The notes beneath the pieces were generated by a model, which searched no databases, was not told the origin of the DNA, and worked only from the letters and a program-made list of their open reading frames with translations. Positions 8,966 to 20,000 of a stretch of DNA of 64,000 nt are shown here, in pieces. Within the stretch, counting starts at the first letter, position 1. Each line of letters opens with the position of its first letter. The translations under genes and the position numbers were made by a program. The stretch is taken from positions 42,698 to 106,697 of the forward strand of contig AJXE01000016.1 in assembly GCA_000263395.1 (NCBI GenBank). Direction: 5' to 3'. This DNA is from Stutzerimonas stutzeri TS44 (GTDB lineage Bacteria; Pseudomonadota; Gammaproteobacteria; Pseudomonadales; Pseudomonadaceae).

Positions 8966-9948
8966 GCCATTCCCACGCCGCGCGACACTGTGGCTGGCGC
9001 AAGCGCTGGCCGCTGCTGAAGAAGATCCTCACCTACGTGTTCTTCGTCCTGGTGGGCGTTCTGCTGGTCAGCCTGGCGCGCACGCTAGACTGGCAGGAGG
9101 TGTGGCGCACGCTGCGCAACTACAAGGCCGAGACGCTGTGGATGGCCGGCGCAGCGATGCTCGGCAGTTACATGGTGTACTGCTTCTTCGACGTACTGGG
9201 CAAACACTACGTGCGCCACGCCCTGCCGGTGCGGCAGATCGTGCCGGTGACGTTCGTCTGCTACGCCTTCAACCTCAACCTCAGTGCCTGGGTCGGCGGC
9301 ATCGCCCTGCGCTACCGGCTGTATTCGCGCCTGGGCCTGCGTCCGGCGCAGATCACCCGGATATTCACCCTGAGTCTGCTGACCAACTGGCTGGGCTACA
9401 TGTGGCTGGCGGGAGTGATCTTCGCGATGGGCTGGATCACCCCGCCGCCGGACTGGCAAATCGGCGCCACCGCGCTGCGCCTGCTCGGCGTGGTGCTGAT
9501 TGGCGTGTGCCTGGTCTATCTGGGGCTGTGCGGCTTTTCCAAACGGCGCTCGTGGACCATCCGCCAGCATGAGATCGAGCTGCCGTCGCTGCGCCTGGCG
9601 CTGGTGCAGTTGCTGCTGGGCGCGCTGAACTGGGGGCTGATGGCGCTGGTGGTGTATTTCATGCTGTCGCAGCAGATCGCCTATCCGCAGGTGCTCGGCG
9701 TGCTGATGATCAGCAGCATCGCCGGCGTGGTGACGCATATTCCGGCCGGGCTGGGGGTAATCGAGGCGGTATTCGTCGCCCTGTTGTCCGAGCAGATGAG
9801 CCGCGGTGCGATCGTCGGCGGCCTGATCGGCTACCGAGTGGTGTATTTCCTGATTCCGTTGTTGTTCGCCACGCTGCTGTACGTGCTGCTCGAGGCGCGG
9901 GCGAAGAAGCTGCGGCGCAACAACCGCTCCGACGCACCGGCGGCCTGA
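8962..9948 (+). CDS. YbhN/UPF0104 family membrane protein
   Basis: A 328-residue polytopic membrane protein of the lysylphosphatidylglycerol synthase transmembrane-domain family. It has a basic N-terminus, about eight hydrophobic segments and the family pattern SSIAGVVTHIPAGLGVIEAV near residue 255. It lacks the soluble MprF synthase domain. Members are thought to move or flip lipids, but direct biochemistry is limited. It is the third gene of the coupled lipid operon and is followed directly by a strong terminator. Confidence 0.85.
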   Translation: MSHSHAARHCGWRKRWPLLKKILTYVFFVLVGVLLVSLARTLDWQEVWRTLRNYKAETLWMAGAAMLGSYMVYCFFDVLGKHYVRHALPVRQIVPVTFVCYAFNLNLSAWVGGIALRYRLYSRLGLRPAQITRIFTLSLLTNWLGYMWLAGVIFAMGWITPPPDWQIGATALRLLGVVLIGVCLVYLGLCGFSKRRSWTIRQHEIELPSLRLALVQLLLGALNWGLMALVVYFMLSQQIAYPQVLGVLMISSIAGVVTHIPAGLGVIEAVFVALLSEQMSRGAIVGGLIGYRVVYFLIPLLFATLLYVLLEARAKKLRRNNRSDAPAA

Positions 9949-9955
9949 AAACGAA

Positions 9956-9982
9956 GAAGGCCGGCTACTCGAGCCGGCCTTC
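9956..9982. terminator. Bidirectional terminator hairpin
   Basis: GAAGGCCGGCT and AGCCGGCCTTC form an 11-bp perfect stem with a 5-base loop between the convergent ybhN-like and PQQ dehydrogenase genes. An A-rich stretch precedes it, so it reads best as a terminator for the leftward gene, and it can act for both. Confidence 0.75.
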
Positions 9983-10000
9983 GTGCTTGCGGTTACGCGA

Positions 10001-11773
10001 TCAACGCTTGGCGACCATGTCCTTCGGCAGCTTGAAGGTCCACAGCGTGCCGCCCTGGTTGAAGTCCTTGATGCGCTTGGCGACTTCGCCACCCCACAGC
10101 GGCACCGCACCGCCCCAACCGGACAGCACGGAGACATACTGCTCGCCGTCCATTTCCCAGGTGACCGGGGAGCCGATCACGCCGGAGCCGGTGTTGAACT
10201 CGTAGACTTTCTCGCCGGTCTTGGCGTCGAAGGCCATCAGGTAGCCTTCCGGGTTGCCGGTGAACACCAGGTTGCCCTTGGTGGCCAGCACGCCGCCCCA
10301 CAGCGGTGCGTAGTTCTTGTAGCGCCAGACTTCCTTGCCGGTCTTCGGATCGATGGCGCGCAGTACGCCGATGTAGTCCTCGTTCAGCGGATGGATGGTG
10401 AAGCCGGCACCCAGGTACGCCGCGCCCTTCTTGTAGGCGACGTTCTCGTTCCAGATGTCCATCGCCCACTCGTTGGACGGCACGTAGAACAGTCCGGTGT
10501 CCTGGCTGTAGGCCATCGGCATCCAGTTCTTGCCGCCGAGGAACGACGGCGCGACGGTGACGGACTTGCCCTTGTCGGCGCCCGGCGCACCCGGACGGTT
10601 GGCCTCGTCGTATATCGGGCGACCGTTCTCGTCCAGGCCCTTGGCCCAGGTGATCTTGTCGACGAAGGGGAAGCCGCGGATGAACTTGCCGTTGGTGCGG
10701 TCCAGTACGTAGAAGAAGCCGTTGCGGTCGGCGGTACCGGCTGCCTTGATGGTCTTGCCGCCTTCCTGGTAGTCGAAGGAGATCAGCTCGTTGACGCCGT
10801 CGTAGTCCCAGCCGTCATGCGGGGTGGACTGGAAGTGCCACTTGATCGAGCCGTCATCCGGGTCGATGGCCAGGCGCGAGGAGGAGAACAGGTTGTCGCC
10901 TGGGCGCAGGTGCGAGTTCCACGGCGACGGGTTGCCGGTGCCGAACAGCAGCGAGTCGGTATCCGGGTCGTAGTAGCCGCCCAGCCAGGGCGCGGCGCCG
11001 CCGGTCTTCCACAGGTCGCCCGGCCAGCTCTTGCCGGCTTCGCCGCCGGAGATGCCGCTTTCGACCTTCTTGCCGTCCTTCCAGACATAACCCATGTGGC
11101 CTTCGACGGTTGGCCGGGTCCACAGCAGCTCGCCGTTCTTCGGGTTGTAGGCCTCGATCTTGCCCACCACGCCGAACTCGCCGCCGGAGACGCCGGTGAT
11201 CAGCTTGCCCTTGACGATCAGCGGCGCCGCAGTCAGCGAGTAACCGGCCTTGTAGTCGGCCACGGTCTTCTTCCAGACCACCTTGCCGGTGTCCTTGTTC
11301 AGCGCGACCAGCTTGGCGTCAAGGGTGCCGAAGATCACCAGGTCGTCATACAGCGCCACACCACGGTTGATAACGTCGCAGCACGGCATGATGCCGTCGG
11401 GCAGGCGCGCGTCGTACTGCCACAGTTCCTTGCCGGTGCGCGCATCGACGGCATAAACGCGCGAATAGGAGCCGGTGATGTACATCACGCCGTCCTTGAT
11501 CAGCGGCTGCGCTTCCTGACCGCGCTGCTTCTCGCCGCCCAGGGAGAAGGCCCAAACCGGACGCAGCTGCTGGACGTTCTCGGTGTTGAGGGTGCTCAGC
11601 GGGCTGTAGCGCTGGCCCTGCAGCCCCAGGCCGTTGGTGACGATCTGGTTGGTAGTTTTGGCGTCGTCGAGGATTTCCTGGTCGGTGACGGCCCAGGCCG
11701 ACAGGCTGGACATCGCCATTGCAGCGCATAGCGCCGTCAGGGCGAAGGGCTTGCGAAGACCGGTGTGCTTCAT
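10001..11773 (-). CDS. PQQ-dependent alcohol dehydrogenase, lanthanide-type ligand set
   Basis: A 590-residue periplasmic quinoprotein with a 28-residue signal peptide and an eight-bladed propeller with repeated W-docking motifs ([18 protein letters not shown]). C131-C132 in MPCCDV form the vicinal pair that sits over PQQ. The active-site segment [11 protein letters not shown] has catalytic D323 and a second acidic residue, D325. In XoxF/PedH enzymes that extra Asp coordinates a lanthanide, whereas Ca-dependent ExaA/MxaF types have a neutral residue there. It oxidises primary alcohols and passes electrons to a c-type cytochrome, but no cytochrome or PQQ gene is adjacent. PedH-like is the best label; ExaA-like remains possible. 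Confidence 0.9.
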   Translation of the reverse strand: MKHTGLRKPFALTALCAAMAMSSLSAWAVTDQEILDDAKTTNQIVTNGLGLQGQRYSPLSTLNTENVQQLRPVWAFSLGGEKQRGQEAQPLIKDGVMYITGSYSRVYAVDARTGKELWQYDARLPDGIMPCCDVINRGVALYDDLVIFGTLDAKLVALNKDTGKVVWKKTVADYKAGYSLTAAPLIVKGKLITGVSGGEFGVVGKIEAYNPKNGELLWTRPTVEGHMGYVWKDGKKVESGISGGEAGKSWPGDLWKTGGAAPWLGGYYDPDTDSLLFGTGNPSPWNSHLRPGDNLFSSSRLAIDPDDGSIKWHFQSTPHDGWDYDGVNELISFDYQEGGKTIKAAGTADRNGFFYVLDRTNGKFIRGFPFVDKITWAKGLDENGRPIYDEANRPGAPGADKGKSVTVAPSFLGGKNWMPMAYSQDTGLFYVPSNEWAMDIWNENVAYKKGAAYLGAGFTIHPLNEDYIGVLRAIDPKTGKEVWRYKNYAPLWGGVLATKGNLVFTGNPEGYLMAFDAKTGEKVYEFNTGSGVIGSPVTWEMDGEQYVSVLSGWGGAVPLWGGEVAKRIKDFNQGGTLWTFKLPKDMVAKR

Positions 11774-11803
11774 TGCGGCTACCTCTGCGGGTTCATTGTT
11801 ATG

Positions 11804-11820
11804 CCGGGAAATTTTCCCGG
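11804..11820. promoter_or_regulatory. 17-bp perfect palindrome upstream of the PQQ dehydrogenase
   Basis: CCGGGAAATTTTCCCGG is symmetric about its central base and lies 31 bases before the dehydrogenase ATG, in a 289-base divergent promoter region shared with the binding-protein gene. It looks like an operator for a dimeric regulator. Its AT-rich core in a GC-rich genome argues against chance, but the regulator is not identified. Confidence 0.5.
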
Positions 11821-12062
11821 TCTGTTGCAGATTCTTGGTTCGCCTTGCCCGTGCAACAATTGCCCGCAGTGTCGATTTTCCTCCTCCCTTGGTAGCAATA
11901 CCGCCCTGCAGGCCGCGCCACATCTGGGCTGGCGCCGCGCGATGGCAACGCGCCTGCAGCGGGTCGGCACCGAAGTCGCATGCGTTCGGCCGCAAAAGAC
12001 TATTTCGACGAGGCGCCGCGCCGCCTACAACCTGCAGTTTCCCGCTCACAAGGAAACGAGCC

Positions 12063-13301
12063 ATGTTCCGTCACGCCCTGGTTGCCCTGTTACTGATCTG
12101 TACCGTCGCGCCACTGCAGGCCGCCGAGCCGCTGCGGCTGGGTCTGAACTACCCGAGTACCGGCAACTACAAGTCCGAAGGACTGGAGCTGCGTCGCGGC
12201 GCCCTGCTCGCCATCGACCAGATCAACAGCCAGGGTGGCGTGCTCGGCCGGCCACTGCAGCTGATCAGCCTCAACTCCGCCGCCCGCGCCGAGAAGGCCA
12301 CGGCCAACGTCGAGCGGTTCGCCGCGCAGAACGCGCACATGATCTTCGGCGGCGCCAACAGCGAAGAAGCCCTTGCCGCCGGCCAGCGCGCCCGCGAGCT
12401 GGGCCTGCTGTATTTCCCGACGCTGGCCTACGCCAACGAGATCACCGGCCATGACGGCCATCGCCACCTGTTCCGCGAATCGAACAGCGCCTGGATGAGC
12501 GCCAAGGTGCTGGGCCAGTACCTGAGCTGGCACATGCCCAACCGCCGCTATCACTACATCAGCCTCGACGACGCCTGGGGCGCCAGCATGGAGCAGGCGC
12601 TGCGCGAAGCGACCAAGAGCCGCGACCGCGCCCGCCACGGCTACTCGAAGATCGCCGCGCACGGCGCGCGCCGCAGCGACTATCTGGCTGCTCTGAAGAA
12701 GGCAGCCGCCAGCGAGGCGGACATGCTGGTGATCGTGCTGCTGGGCCAGGATCTGGTGCAGACCATGCGCCTGGCCCACAGCCTGGAGCTGGGCAAGCGC
12801 ATGCAGATCATCGTGCCCAACCTGACCCAGAGCATCGTCGAGCAGGCCGGGCCGCTGGTGATGGAGCATGTGATCGGCACCGAGGCGTGGAACTGGCAAG
12901 TGCCCAAACTGGAGAACAGCATCGAGGGCCAGGCCTTCGTTGACGAGTTCATCCGCCAGCACCAGGCCTACCCCGGCAGCACCGCGGCCACGGCCTACGG
13001 CATCGTGCGTCAGTGGGCCGCCGCCGTGCAGCGCGCCGGCAGCGCCGATAGCGAAGCGGTGATCGCCGCGCTGGAAAACCATCGCTATCGCCTGCTCAAG
13101 GACGAGCAGTACTGGCGCGATTTCGATCACCAGAACGTGCAGACCATCTATGCCGTGCGGGTGAAGGATCGCCGCGAGATCATGCAGGACCGCTTCAAGC
13201 AGGATTACTTCACCATCATCCACCGCATGGCGGGTGAAGAAGCCGCGCCCGGGCTGGACGACTGGCAGCAGGAGCGCGGCGACGAGTTGACGCTGCAATG
13301 A
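12063..13301 (+). CDS. ABC transporter substrate-binding protein (UrtA/branched-chain amino acid type)
   Basis: A 412-residue secreted protein. [20 protein letters not shown] is a signal peptide, and AAGG precedes the ATG. The body is a type I periplasmic binding fold: [21 protein letters not shown] and [14 protein letters not shown] are typical of Leu/Ile/Val and urea receptors. No permease or ATPase genes are nearby, so it is an orphan. It is divergent from the PQQ alcohol dehydrogenase, and similar orphan receptors occur next to quinoprotein dehydrogenases, so a role in that oxidation system is plausible. The ligand is unknown. Confidence 0.8.
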   Translation: MFRHALVALLLICTVAPLQAAEPLRLGLNYPSTGNYKSEGLELRRGALLAIDQINSQGGVLGRPLQLISLNSAARAEKATANVERFAAQNAHMIFGGANSEEALAAGQRARELGLLYFPTLAYANEITGHDGHRHLFRESNSAWMSAKVLGQYLSWHMPNRRYHYISLDDAWGASMEQALREATKSRDRARHGYSKIAAHGARRSDYLAALKKAAASEADMLVIVLLGQDLVQTMRLAHSLELGKRMQIIVPNLTQSIVEQAGPLVMEHVIGTEAWNWQVPKLENSIEGQAFVDEFIRQHQAYPGSTAATAYGIVRQWAAAVQRAGSADSEAVIAALENHRYRLLKDEQYWRDFDHQNVQTIYAVRVKDRREIMQDRFKQDYFTIIHRMAGEEAAPGLDDWQQERGDELTLQ

Positions 13302-13334
13302 AACGCGCTGGCGGTTGTGGACGGCAAAAACGCA

Positions 13335-13357
13335 GAAGGCCGCTCGCGGCGGCCTTC
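13335..13357. terminator. Terminator hairpin between convergent genes
   Basis: GAAGGCCGC and GCGGCCTTC pair as a 9-bp stem with a 5-base loop, 33 bases after the binding-protein stop. An upstream AAAAA gives a U-tract for the leftward-transcribed neighbour. Confidence 0.7.
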
Positions 13358-13373
13358 CCCTGATAGCGGTGTT

Positions 13374-14594
13374 TCAACCGCCGATGGCGACCATGCCCAC
13401 CGGCGGCAGCAGCGATGCATCCCACTGCGGCGCCGACTCGACCGGCGCGCGGCGTTGCTCCAGCACGATATCCAGCGCACGACTGGGCAGGATGTCGATG
13501 TCGTCGAAGGTGATGATCTGCCCCGGTTCCACCGCCCGCCGCAGCGCGGTCTTGCGCAACAGACCGATGGGTACGTGGTCGGGATGCTGGTCGAGCTTGA
13601 TCGCCTCGCCACGGAACTGGAAACCACCGATGCCGCGCTCGATCAGCTCGCCCGGCTTCATCGCGCGCTTGGCGATGGCCGCCACACCCAGTGTCGGCGT
13701 GGTCGAGTTGTTCAGCAGTACCCCGCCGCCGGCGAGTACCCGTCGTACCGTCTTGCCCACTTCCAGCGAACACAGGTGGAACGGCCGCACCAGCGTGTAA
13801 TACGGGCCACGGCCGAGCTTGAAGTACTCGATCGCCGGCGCCTGTTCGGCGTCGTGCCGGCAAACCAGGAACACGCCGCCGGCGGCATAACCGGACGGCA
13901 CCACGTAATCGACGATCGGCTGGCCGAGGCGCTCGGCCATCATGCCGAGCAGGCTGGCGCTGTCGTCCAGATTGGTCGAAGCCAGCCCCTCCAGCCCCTG
14001 ACGGGTGATGGTGGCGCCCAGGCCGTTGCCGACGATCACCTGTTCGATCTGCACCTTGGTGCCGTCGGTGAAGGAGGTCGTCTGGTCGATGCTGATGCCC
14101 TGGCGATTGGCCCAGTAAGCCATGTCCTCGGGCGACGGGTCATGGTTCAGATAGCCCTTCATGTTGCCGTAGACCAGCGGCTGGAAACCCATCTGCAGCG
14201 CATCTTCATGCAGCGCCGCAAGCGAGCCGGGCTGGTCGCCTTCGGCCTCGGTGAGAAAGCCCTTGCCGGCCAGGTAGGAACCCGTGGTGACCTGCAGTTC
14301 CGCGTTCACCGTGACCACCGGCAGCCCGGCCTGGAATGCCCGTTCGATCACCTCGGTGCCGTGGAACACGTCACCGCTGCACTCGACCAGCAGGTCGCAA
14401 TGGTCGATGAGTTCATCGAGCGAGTTGGTCAGTCGTTCGGCGAGAGGAAAGTCGGTCAGCGTGGCGAGCGGTCGTCGCGTGAGGACACGCGAGATTTCCA
14501 TGTCTTGATAGTGCTGCTTGATCAGCCGAATGAAACCCCTGGCGATCATCCCGGTACCACTGACACCAATCTTTTTTACGTGCAAGGTGGGCAT
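13374..14594 (-). CDS. NAD(P)-dependent oxidoreductase with SAF domain (homoserine-dehydrogenase-like)
   Basis: A 406-residue protein. KIGVSGTGMIARGF is a GxGxxG nucleotide-binding loop, LLVECSGDVFHGTEVIE resembles homoserine-dehydrogenase-like enzymes, and the C-terminal ~65 residues (LRRAVEPGQIITFDDID) form a SAF domain. This architecture is found in a poorly characterised group annotated as NAD(P) homoserine dehydrogenases, distinct from ThrA/Hom. The ATG at 14594 is preferred because the Rossmann strand begins soon after; upstream codons look non-coding. The reaction is not established. Confidence 0.75.
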   Translation of the reverse strand: MPTLHVKKIGVSGTGMIARGFIRLIKQHYQDMEISRVLTRRPLATLTDFPLAERLTNSLDELIDHCDLLVECSGDVFHGTEVIERAFQAGLPVVTVNAELQVTTGSYLAGKGFLTEAEGDQPGSLAALHEDALQMGFQPLVYGNMKGYLNHDPSPEDMAYWANRQGISIDQTTSFTDGTKVQIEQVIVGNGLGATITRQGLEGLASTNLDDSASLLGMMAERLGQPIVDYVVPSGYAAGGVFLVCRHDAEQAPAIEYFKLGRGPYYTLVRPFHLCSLEVGKTVRRVLAGGGVLLNNSTTPTLGVAAIAKRAMKPGELIERGIGGFQFRGEAIKLDQHPDHVPIGLLRKTALRRAVEPGQIITFDDIDILPSRALDIVLEQRRAPVESAPQWDASLLPPVGMVAIGG

Positions 14595-14856
14595 AAAGTG
14601 AGTCCATTCTTCTTGACAATCAGCTCTATGACCGCGTTTGGGCAAAAAAATTTTGCCGGCTGACGAATTAGCCATTTTTTGCCGCTGCGCGGGCCGTATG
14701 CGCCATCCGCGGGGAACGGCAGCACAGAAACGCTAGTCCCTGGCGCAACGGTGGACCAATTGAGCGCGACGGACGGCGAAGGCCGGGTCGCTGGTTTTAT
14801 GCCGTCAGAAACAGGACGGAGGCCGCGTTGCACGGCCCCCGCTCATGGGTGGACTG

Positions 14857-15357
14857 TCAGCCCAGCACCGCCAGCGCCGCGTTGTAATCCGGCTCCTGGC
14901 CGATCTCGCTGACCAGCTCGCTGTGCAGCACGCGATTCTGTTCATCGAGCACGACCACCGCACGTGCCGCGACGCCTGCCAACGGGCCGCTGGCGATGGC
15001 CACGCCGTAATCGGCGAGGAAGCCGGCGCCGCGCATGGTCGACAGGTTCACCACGTTCTCCAGCCCCTCGGCACCACAGAAGCGGCTCTGCGCGAACGGC
15101 AGATCCGCCGAAATGCACAGCACCACGGTGTTGCTCAGGGCGCTGGCCTTGGCATTGAAGGTGCGCACCGAGGTTGCGCAGGTCGGTGTGTCGATGCTGG
15201 GGAAGATGTTCAGCACCTTGCGCTTGCCGGCGAAACTGCTCAGCTCGACATCGGCCAGATCACCGCCGACCAGGCTGAATGCCCTGGCCTGCTGACCGAC
15301 CTGCGGAAAGTCGCCGATCACCTGGATGGGGGTACCACGCAGGGTTACTTCACTCAT
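14857..15357 (-). CDS. tpx: Thiol peroxidase Tpx
   Basis: A 166-residue atypical 2-Cys peroxiredoxin. C60 in [13 protein letters not shown] is the peroxidatic Cys and C94 in QSRFCGAEG the resolving one. The length equals the family standard. AAGGAAA precedes the ATG. It reduces hydroperoxides in the cytoplasm or periplasmic face using thioredoxin. It stands alone between larger genes transcribed in the same direction. Confidence 0.95.
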   Translation of the reverse strand: MSEVTLRGTPIQVIGDFPQVGQQARAFSLVGGDLADVELSSFAGKRKVLNIFPSIDTPTCATSVRTFNAKASALSNTVVLCISADLPFAQSRFCGAEGLENVVNLSTMRGAGFLADYGVAIASGPLAGVAARAVVVLDEQNRVLHSELVSEIGQEPDYNAALAVLG

Positions 15358-15446
15358 GAATTATTTCCTTTTTTATGAACACGCATGGATGCAACGGAAC
15401 CGCGCAGGCACGCCGCGCGGCAGGACAGACAACGACAGCGCACGCC

Positions 15447-16790
15447 TCAGCGGCGCGCGAAATATTCGCGGGTCAGCTTGACCACTACCGGGCTAAGCAG
15501 CAATAGGGAAATCAGGTTGGGAATGGCCATCAGCCCGTTGAGGGTATCGGCGACCAGCCAGGCGAAGTCGAGCTGGGCGACGGCGCCAAAGGGGATGGCC
15601 ACGACCCAGAGCAGGCGGAACGGCAGGATCGACTTGGTGCCGACCAGGTATTCCCAGCAGCGCTCGCCGTAGTAGCTCCAGCCGAGGATGGTGGTGTAGC
15701 TGAACACCACCAGCGACAGCGCCAGCACATACTGGCCGACGCCCGGCAGTGCGGCCTCGAAGGCGGCGCTGGACAGCTCCGCGCCGCTGACGCCGCTGGT
15801 CCAGACGCCGGTGGTGAGGATCACCAGGGCGGTCATCGAGCAGACGATGAGGGTGTCGATGAAGGTGCCGAGCATGCCGATCAGCCCCGAGCGCACCGAG
15901 CTGGTGGTCGTGCCCGCGGCCTGGGCGATGCCGGCGGTGCCCAGACCCGCCTCGTTGGAGAAGATGCCGCGCGCCACGCCGAAGCGGATCGCCGCCATCA
16001 CCGCCGCACCAGCGAAACCACCGGTGGCTGCCGCCGGGCTGAAGGCGTGCTCGAAGATCAGCGCGAAGGCGCCGGGGATGGCCTGATAGTTGATCACCAG
16101 CACGATCAGCGAGGCGACGACGTAGCCCACGCACATGAACGGCACCAGCATCTCGGCGACCTGGCCGATGCGCCTGATGCCGCCGAGGATCACCAGCCCG
16201 GTGACGACCATCGTTGCCACGCCGGTCACCCAATCCGGGATGCCGAACGAGCCGTGCAGCGCGTCGGCCATGCTGTTGACCTGCACCATGTTGCCGATGC
16301 CGAAGCCCGCCAGGCCGCCGAACAGCGCGAAGGCGCCACCCATCCAGACCCAGCGGCTACCCAGGCCGTTCTTGATCGCGTACATCGGTCCGCCGACATG
16401 CTCGCCGCGATCATCCTTCTCACGGTAATGCACGGCCAGCACCACTTCGCAGTACTTGGTGGCCATGCCCACCAGCGCGGTGCACCACATCCAGAACACC
16501 GCGCCGGGGCCGCCGAGGAAGATCGCGGTGGCGACGCCGGCGATGTTGCCGGTGCCGACGGTGGCGGCCAGACAGGTCATCAGCGCCTGGAACGGGCTGA
16601 TCTCGCCGGATTCGTCATCACCCTTGTGGCGACCCTTCCAGAGCAGCGCGAAGCCGGTTGGGATGTTCAGCCAGGGCATGAACTTGAGGTAGATCATCAG
16701 GAACAGACCGGTGCCGAGGATCAGCACCAGCATTGGCACGCCCCAGACAAGGGCGTTGGTGTCGTTGACCAGGGTTTGCAGGAATTCCAA
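15447..16790 (-). CDS. AlsT/AgcS family sodium:alanine/glycine symporter
   Basis: A 447-residue membrane transporter with about eleven hydrophobic segments. The family signature GGPGAVFWMW and TVGTGNIAGVATAIFLGG are present, as is GLGTAGIAQAAGTTTSSVRSG near residue 275. These proteins import alanine, glycine or related amino acids with Na+. The start is a TTG at 16790 preceded by AAAGG. Which amino acid is carried cannot be decided. Confidence 0.9.
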   Translation of the reverse strand: MEFLQTLVNDTNALVWGVPMLVLILGTGLFLMIYLKFMPWLNIPTGFALLWKGRHKGDDESGEISPFQALMTCLAATVGTGNIAGVATAIFLGGPGAVFWMWCTALVGMATKYCEVVLAVHYREKDDRGEHVGGPMYAIKNGLGSRWVWMGGAFALFGGLAGFGIGNMVQVNSMADALHGSFGIPDWVTGVATMVVTGLVILGGIRRIGQVAEMLVPFMCVGYVVASLIVLVINYQAIPGAFALIFEHAFSPAAATGGFAGAAVMAAIRFGVARGIFSNEAGLGTAGIAQAAGTTTSSVRSGLIGMLGTFIDTLIVCSMTALVILTTGVWTSGVSGAELSSAAFEAALPGVGQYVLALSLVVFSYTTILGWSYYGERCWEYLVGTKSILPFRLLWVVAIPFGAVAQLDFAWLVADTLNGLMAIPNLISLLLLSPVVVKLTREYFARR

Positions 16791-17012
16791 TTGATATGCC
16801 TTTTTCTTTGAAGAGGAGTCCTGGTCTACGCCAGGCGTCGGTCATCGGCGTTGCAATGCCCATTCCAGAACGTGTTGAGCACTTGGGAGTTTAGTCGCCG
16901 GGCGCTACAAATCATGCTGCTTCGATTATTTTTCAACAGTCCGATCCAGACCCGCTGCATGCCTCGCGAGACCCCGATCTGGAGCCGGATCGAAGGCGGG
17001 TTGCACCGACGC

Positions 17013-20000
17013 TCAGAAATCGCGCCGGTAGAACAGATCGAGCGAGCTGGCCAGGCCGCTCGCCGCCTCGAGGAACAGTCTCTTGGTCAGCTGGTAGCGC
17101 AGCGCGATGGTGTTGGAGGGCTCGAACACCCCGACCCCGTAGCGCAGCATCAGGCGCTCGGACAACCGGCCGCTGGCGACCACGCTGGTGGCGGCGCCGC
17201 TGCCTTCGGTATCGAGCTGGAATTCCTCGATTCCCAGGCGCTGCGCCAGCCCGCCGGTGATCGAGGCACTGCCGGCCAGCCCGAGTCCCAGCGCGGCCTG
17301 GGCCAGCAGGTTGCTGTCGCCGCTGTCGGCACCCAGCGGCCGGCCGAGCACGAGGTAGGACAACGCCTGTTCCTGGCTCATCGCCGGCTCGGAGAAGACA
17401 TCCACCCGCGGCTGCTCGGCGCTGCCGGTGATGCGCAGGCCGGCCACCACATCGTGCGCCCGGATGCTGCGGATCGCCTCGATATCCAGATACGGCTGCG
17501 TGAGCACGCCGGTGAACAGCAGCTGCGCGCGGCGAATGGTCAGGCGCTGGCCGTAGGCGCGATAGCGACCGTTGTTCAGGTTCAGCTCGCCGCGCGCATC
17601 GAGGTTGTCGCCGATGTGCAGATGGCCGGCCAGGTCCGCGGTGAGGCCGAAGCCGGAGAAGCGCAGGCGCTCCTGGCCGACCTCGACGTCGATGTCCATC
17701 TTCACCGCCAGCGGCGTCTGCGCCGGTGCCTGCTCGGCGCCGACGATGCGCGCGTCCTCGGAGACCCTGACCGTTGCCGGCGGCAGCTCGCGCACCGTGA
17801 TGGTGCCGCGCGGCACCCGTACCTTGCCATCGATCGACAACTGCTCGCCGGCCAGGCTGATGTGCAGCGCGGGATCGACTTCCAGATCGGCATAGGGCTC
17901 GACCACCATCGGCAGGCGTTCGCCGGTAAGGCGCAGGTCGAGGTCCGGCGCGGCGTGCCAGTCCAGCGTGCCGCTCAAGGCCCCACGGCCCTGCTCGCCG
18001 CTGCGCCAGTCGCTGTCGATCCGCAGTTGCTGGCCATCGATTAGCAGGCGCGCCTGCAGTTGTTCCAGCGTCACCGGCAGTTCGTTACCGGCAACCTCAC
18101 CGCCGCTCAGGCGCAGCTCCCCCTGCAACTCGGGTTCCTGCAGGCTTCCTGCCAGCCGGCCGCTGCCGTTCAGCTCGCCCTGCAGGCGTTCGACCATCGG
18201 CGCGAACGGCCGCGCCACCGCCAGATCGAGTCCGCGCAGGTGGAACTCGCCGTCCAGCGGCTTGATCGCGCGGCGCGGATCGATGCGCGCGCTGACGTCC
18301 ACCTCACCCAGCTCGCCGCCGTCGAAGCGCAGCTGGCTGTCGATGCGTTCGGGGCGCAGGCGGCTGTCGAGCGTCAGCGTGCGGTACGGGAAATCGTGCC
18401 AGGCCTCGCCCTGGCGCAGGCGCAGCACGCCGGCACCGGCGTCGAGGCGCAGCTCGCCGTTCGGTCCGGCCTCCGGCAGGTCCAGGCGCAGATCGGCGTT
18501 CAGCTCGCCCTGCCAGGCGAAATCCTCGGGAAAGAAGCCAGCGAGACTGTCCAGCGGGAAATCGCGCAGCCGGTAACGCAGTTGCGGCTCCGGCAACAGC
18601 CGCTGCTCTTCGGCGCAGAGCGATGCCGGGGCGGCCAGCCAGCAGTGCGCGCCCAGCTCCACGCGACCATCGGCGCGCCGACGGATCGCCGCCGGGCTCT
18701 GCAAGGCCCAGCGCTGTTCATGCGCCTGGAGCGTCGCGCGCAGCAGGCGGCCTTGCCAGTCGGCGCCTTGCAGGCTGCCGTCGAGCGCGGTCGCGAGGTC
18801 CAGCGTCGGTCCGTCGAGGCGCAGCTCGGCCTGATGACGCGCGCGCGTGCCGCTGGCCTCGAGCTGCAAGGTGCCCATGTCGTTGTCGCCCAGTTGCAGC
18901 GCGTCGGCGACCAGCCGCAGCGTCGCGCGCTCGCCTTCGCCGAGCGCCGCATCGAGGCGCAGGCGTTCCACGCGATTGGTCTGGTAGGCCAGCGCCTGGC
19001 CGTTCAGGCGCGCCGAACCCTGCGGCGCGCCTGCGCTGCCGGCCAGTTGCACGAGGCCGTCGAGCTGGCCCGCGAGCCCCGGCCAGAGCTGCGCCAGACG
19101 CGGCAATTGCACACGCAGTTCGCCGTCCAGCGTCTCGCTCCAGCGCCCGGCGCCGTGAATGCGATTGGCCCCGACGCGCAGGTCGAGGCGCGGAACGTCC
19201 CAAGTCGCGCCCTGCCCGGCCGCCGTCAGTTGCAGCTGGCTCGGCTGGCCGCGCAGCTGACCGGCCAGGTCCAGTTCGGCCTCGGCCTGCAGTGTTTCGT
19301 CGCGCAGCGCGCCACGGCTCCTGAGCGTACCGCCGAGCTGACCGGGCAGTTGTGCCAGCCAGTACGCCGGGTCCAGCTCGCTCAGTTGCAGGTTGGTCTT
19401 CCAGTCGAGGCCATCGGCAAAACCGACGCTCAGGCTGCCGGTGGCGGCGCCCTGCCCGGCGCGTAGTTGCAGCTGCGGCAGGTGCACCACTTCAAGATTG
19501 CCGCTGAGCGGGCTGTCCAGACTGAAATCGCCGGCCGGGCCGCTCAGCGCCGACTCGAAGTGGCCGAGGTAGGCGCCATCGTCATACTGCAGCTGGGCGT
19601 TCAGCTCGCGCAGGCTGACCGGCGGCGGCTCTGCCAGCGAATAAAGGCGCTGCCAGGGGAAGTTGTGCCAAGCCAGATTCGCCTCGCCGGCCAGCGCCTG
19701 CTGCCAGTCGAGCTGGCCGTGCAGGCGCACGTACTGCCCGTCGCCGGCGTCCAGTTCGAGCACATCGAGTGTCGCGCCGCTGGCCTTGAGCAGACCGTCC
19801 AGCGCCAGCCGCACCAGCCCTCCCTCGCCCGGCAATTCGGCGGTACCGAGCAGCCGATAGCCGTCCTGCAGATCGCCACTGGCGGTCAGCTCGACGGCGT
19901 TCAGGCGCAGGCTGTCGGGCAGTTCCGGCGTGGCGCGAAAGCCCTCGGCCTGCAGGCGCAGGGTCGCCGGCAGGTGCTCGGCCAGCGGTTGCAGCTGGCC

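Noticed and set aside
7510..9948. An 812-residue plus-strand frame covering three genes
   Set aside because: It is mostly a shadow of clsB in another frame; only its last 328 residues, from 8962, are the real YbhN-like protein.
9983..11731. A 582-residue plus-strand frame antisense to the PQQ dehydrogenase
   Set aside because: It mirrors the real gene codon by codon, has no ribosome site and lacks any domain; high GC produces such antisense frames.
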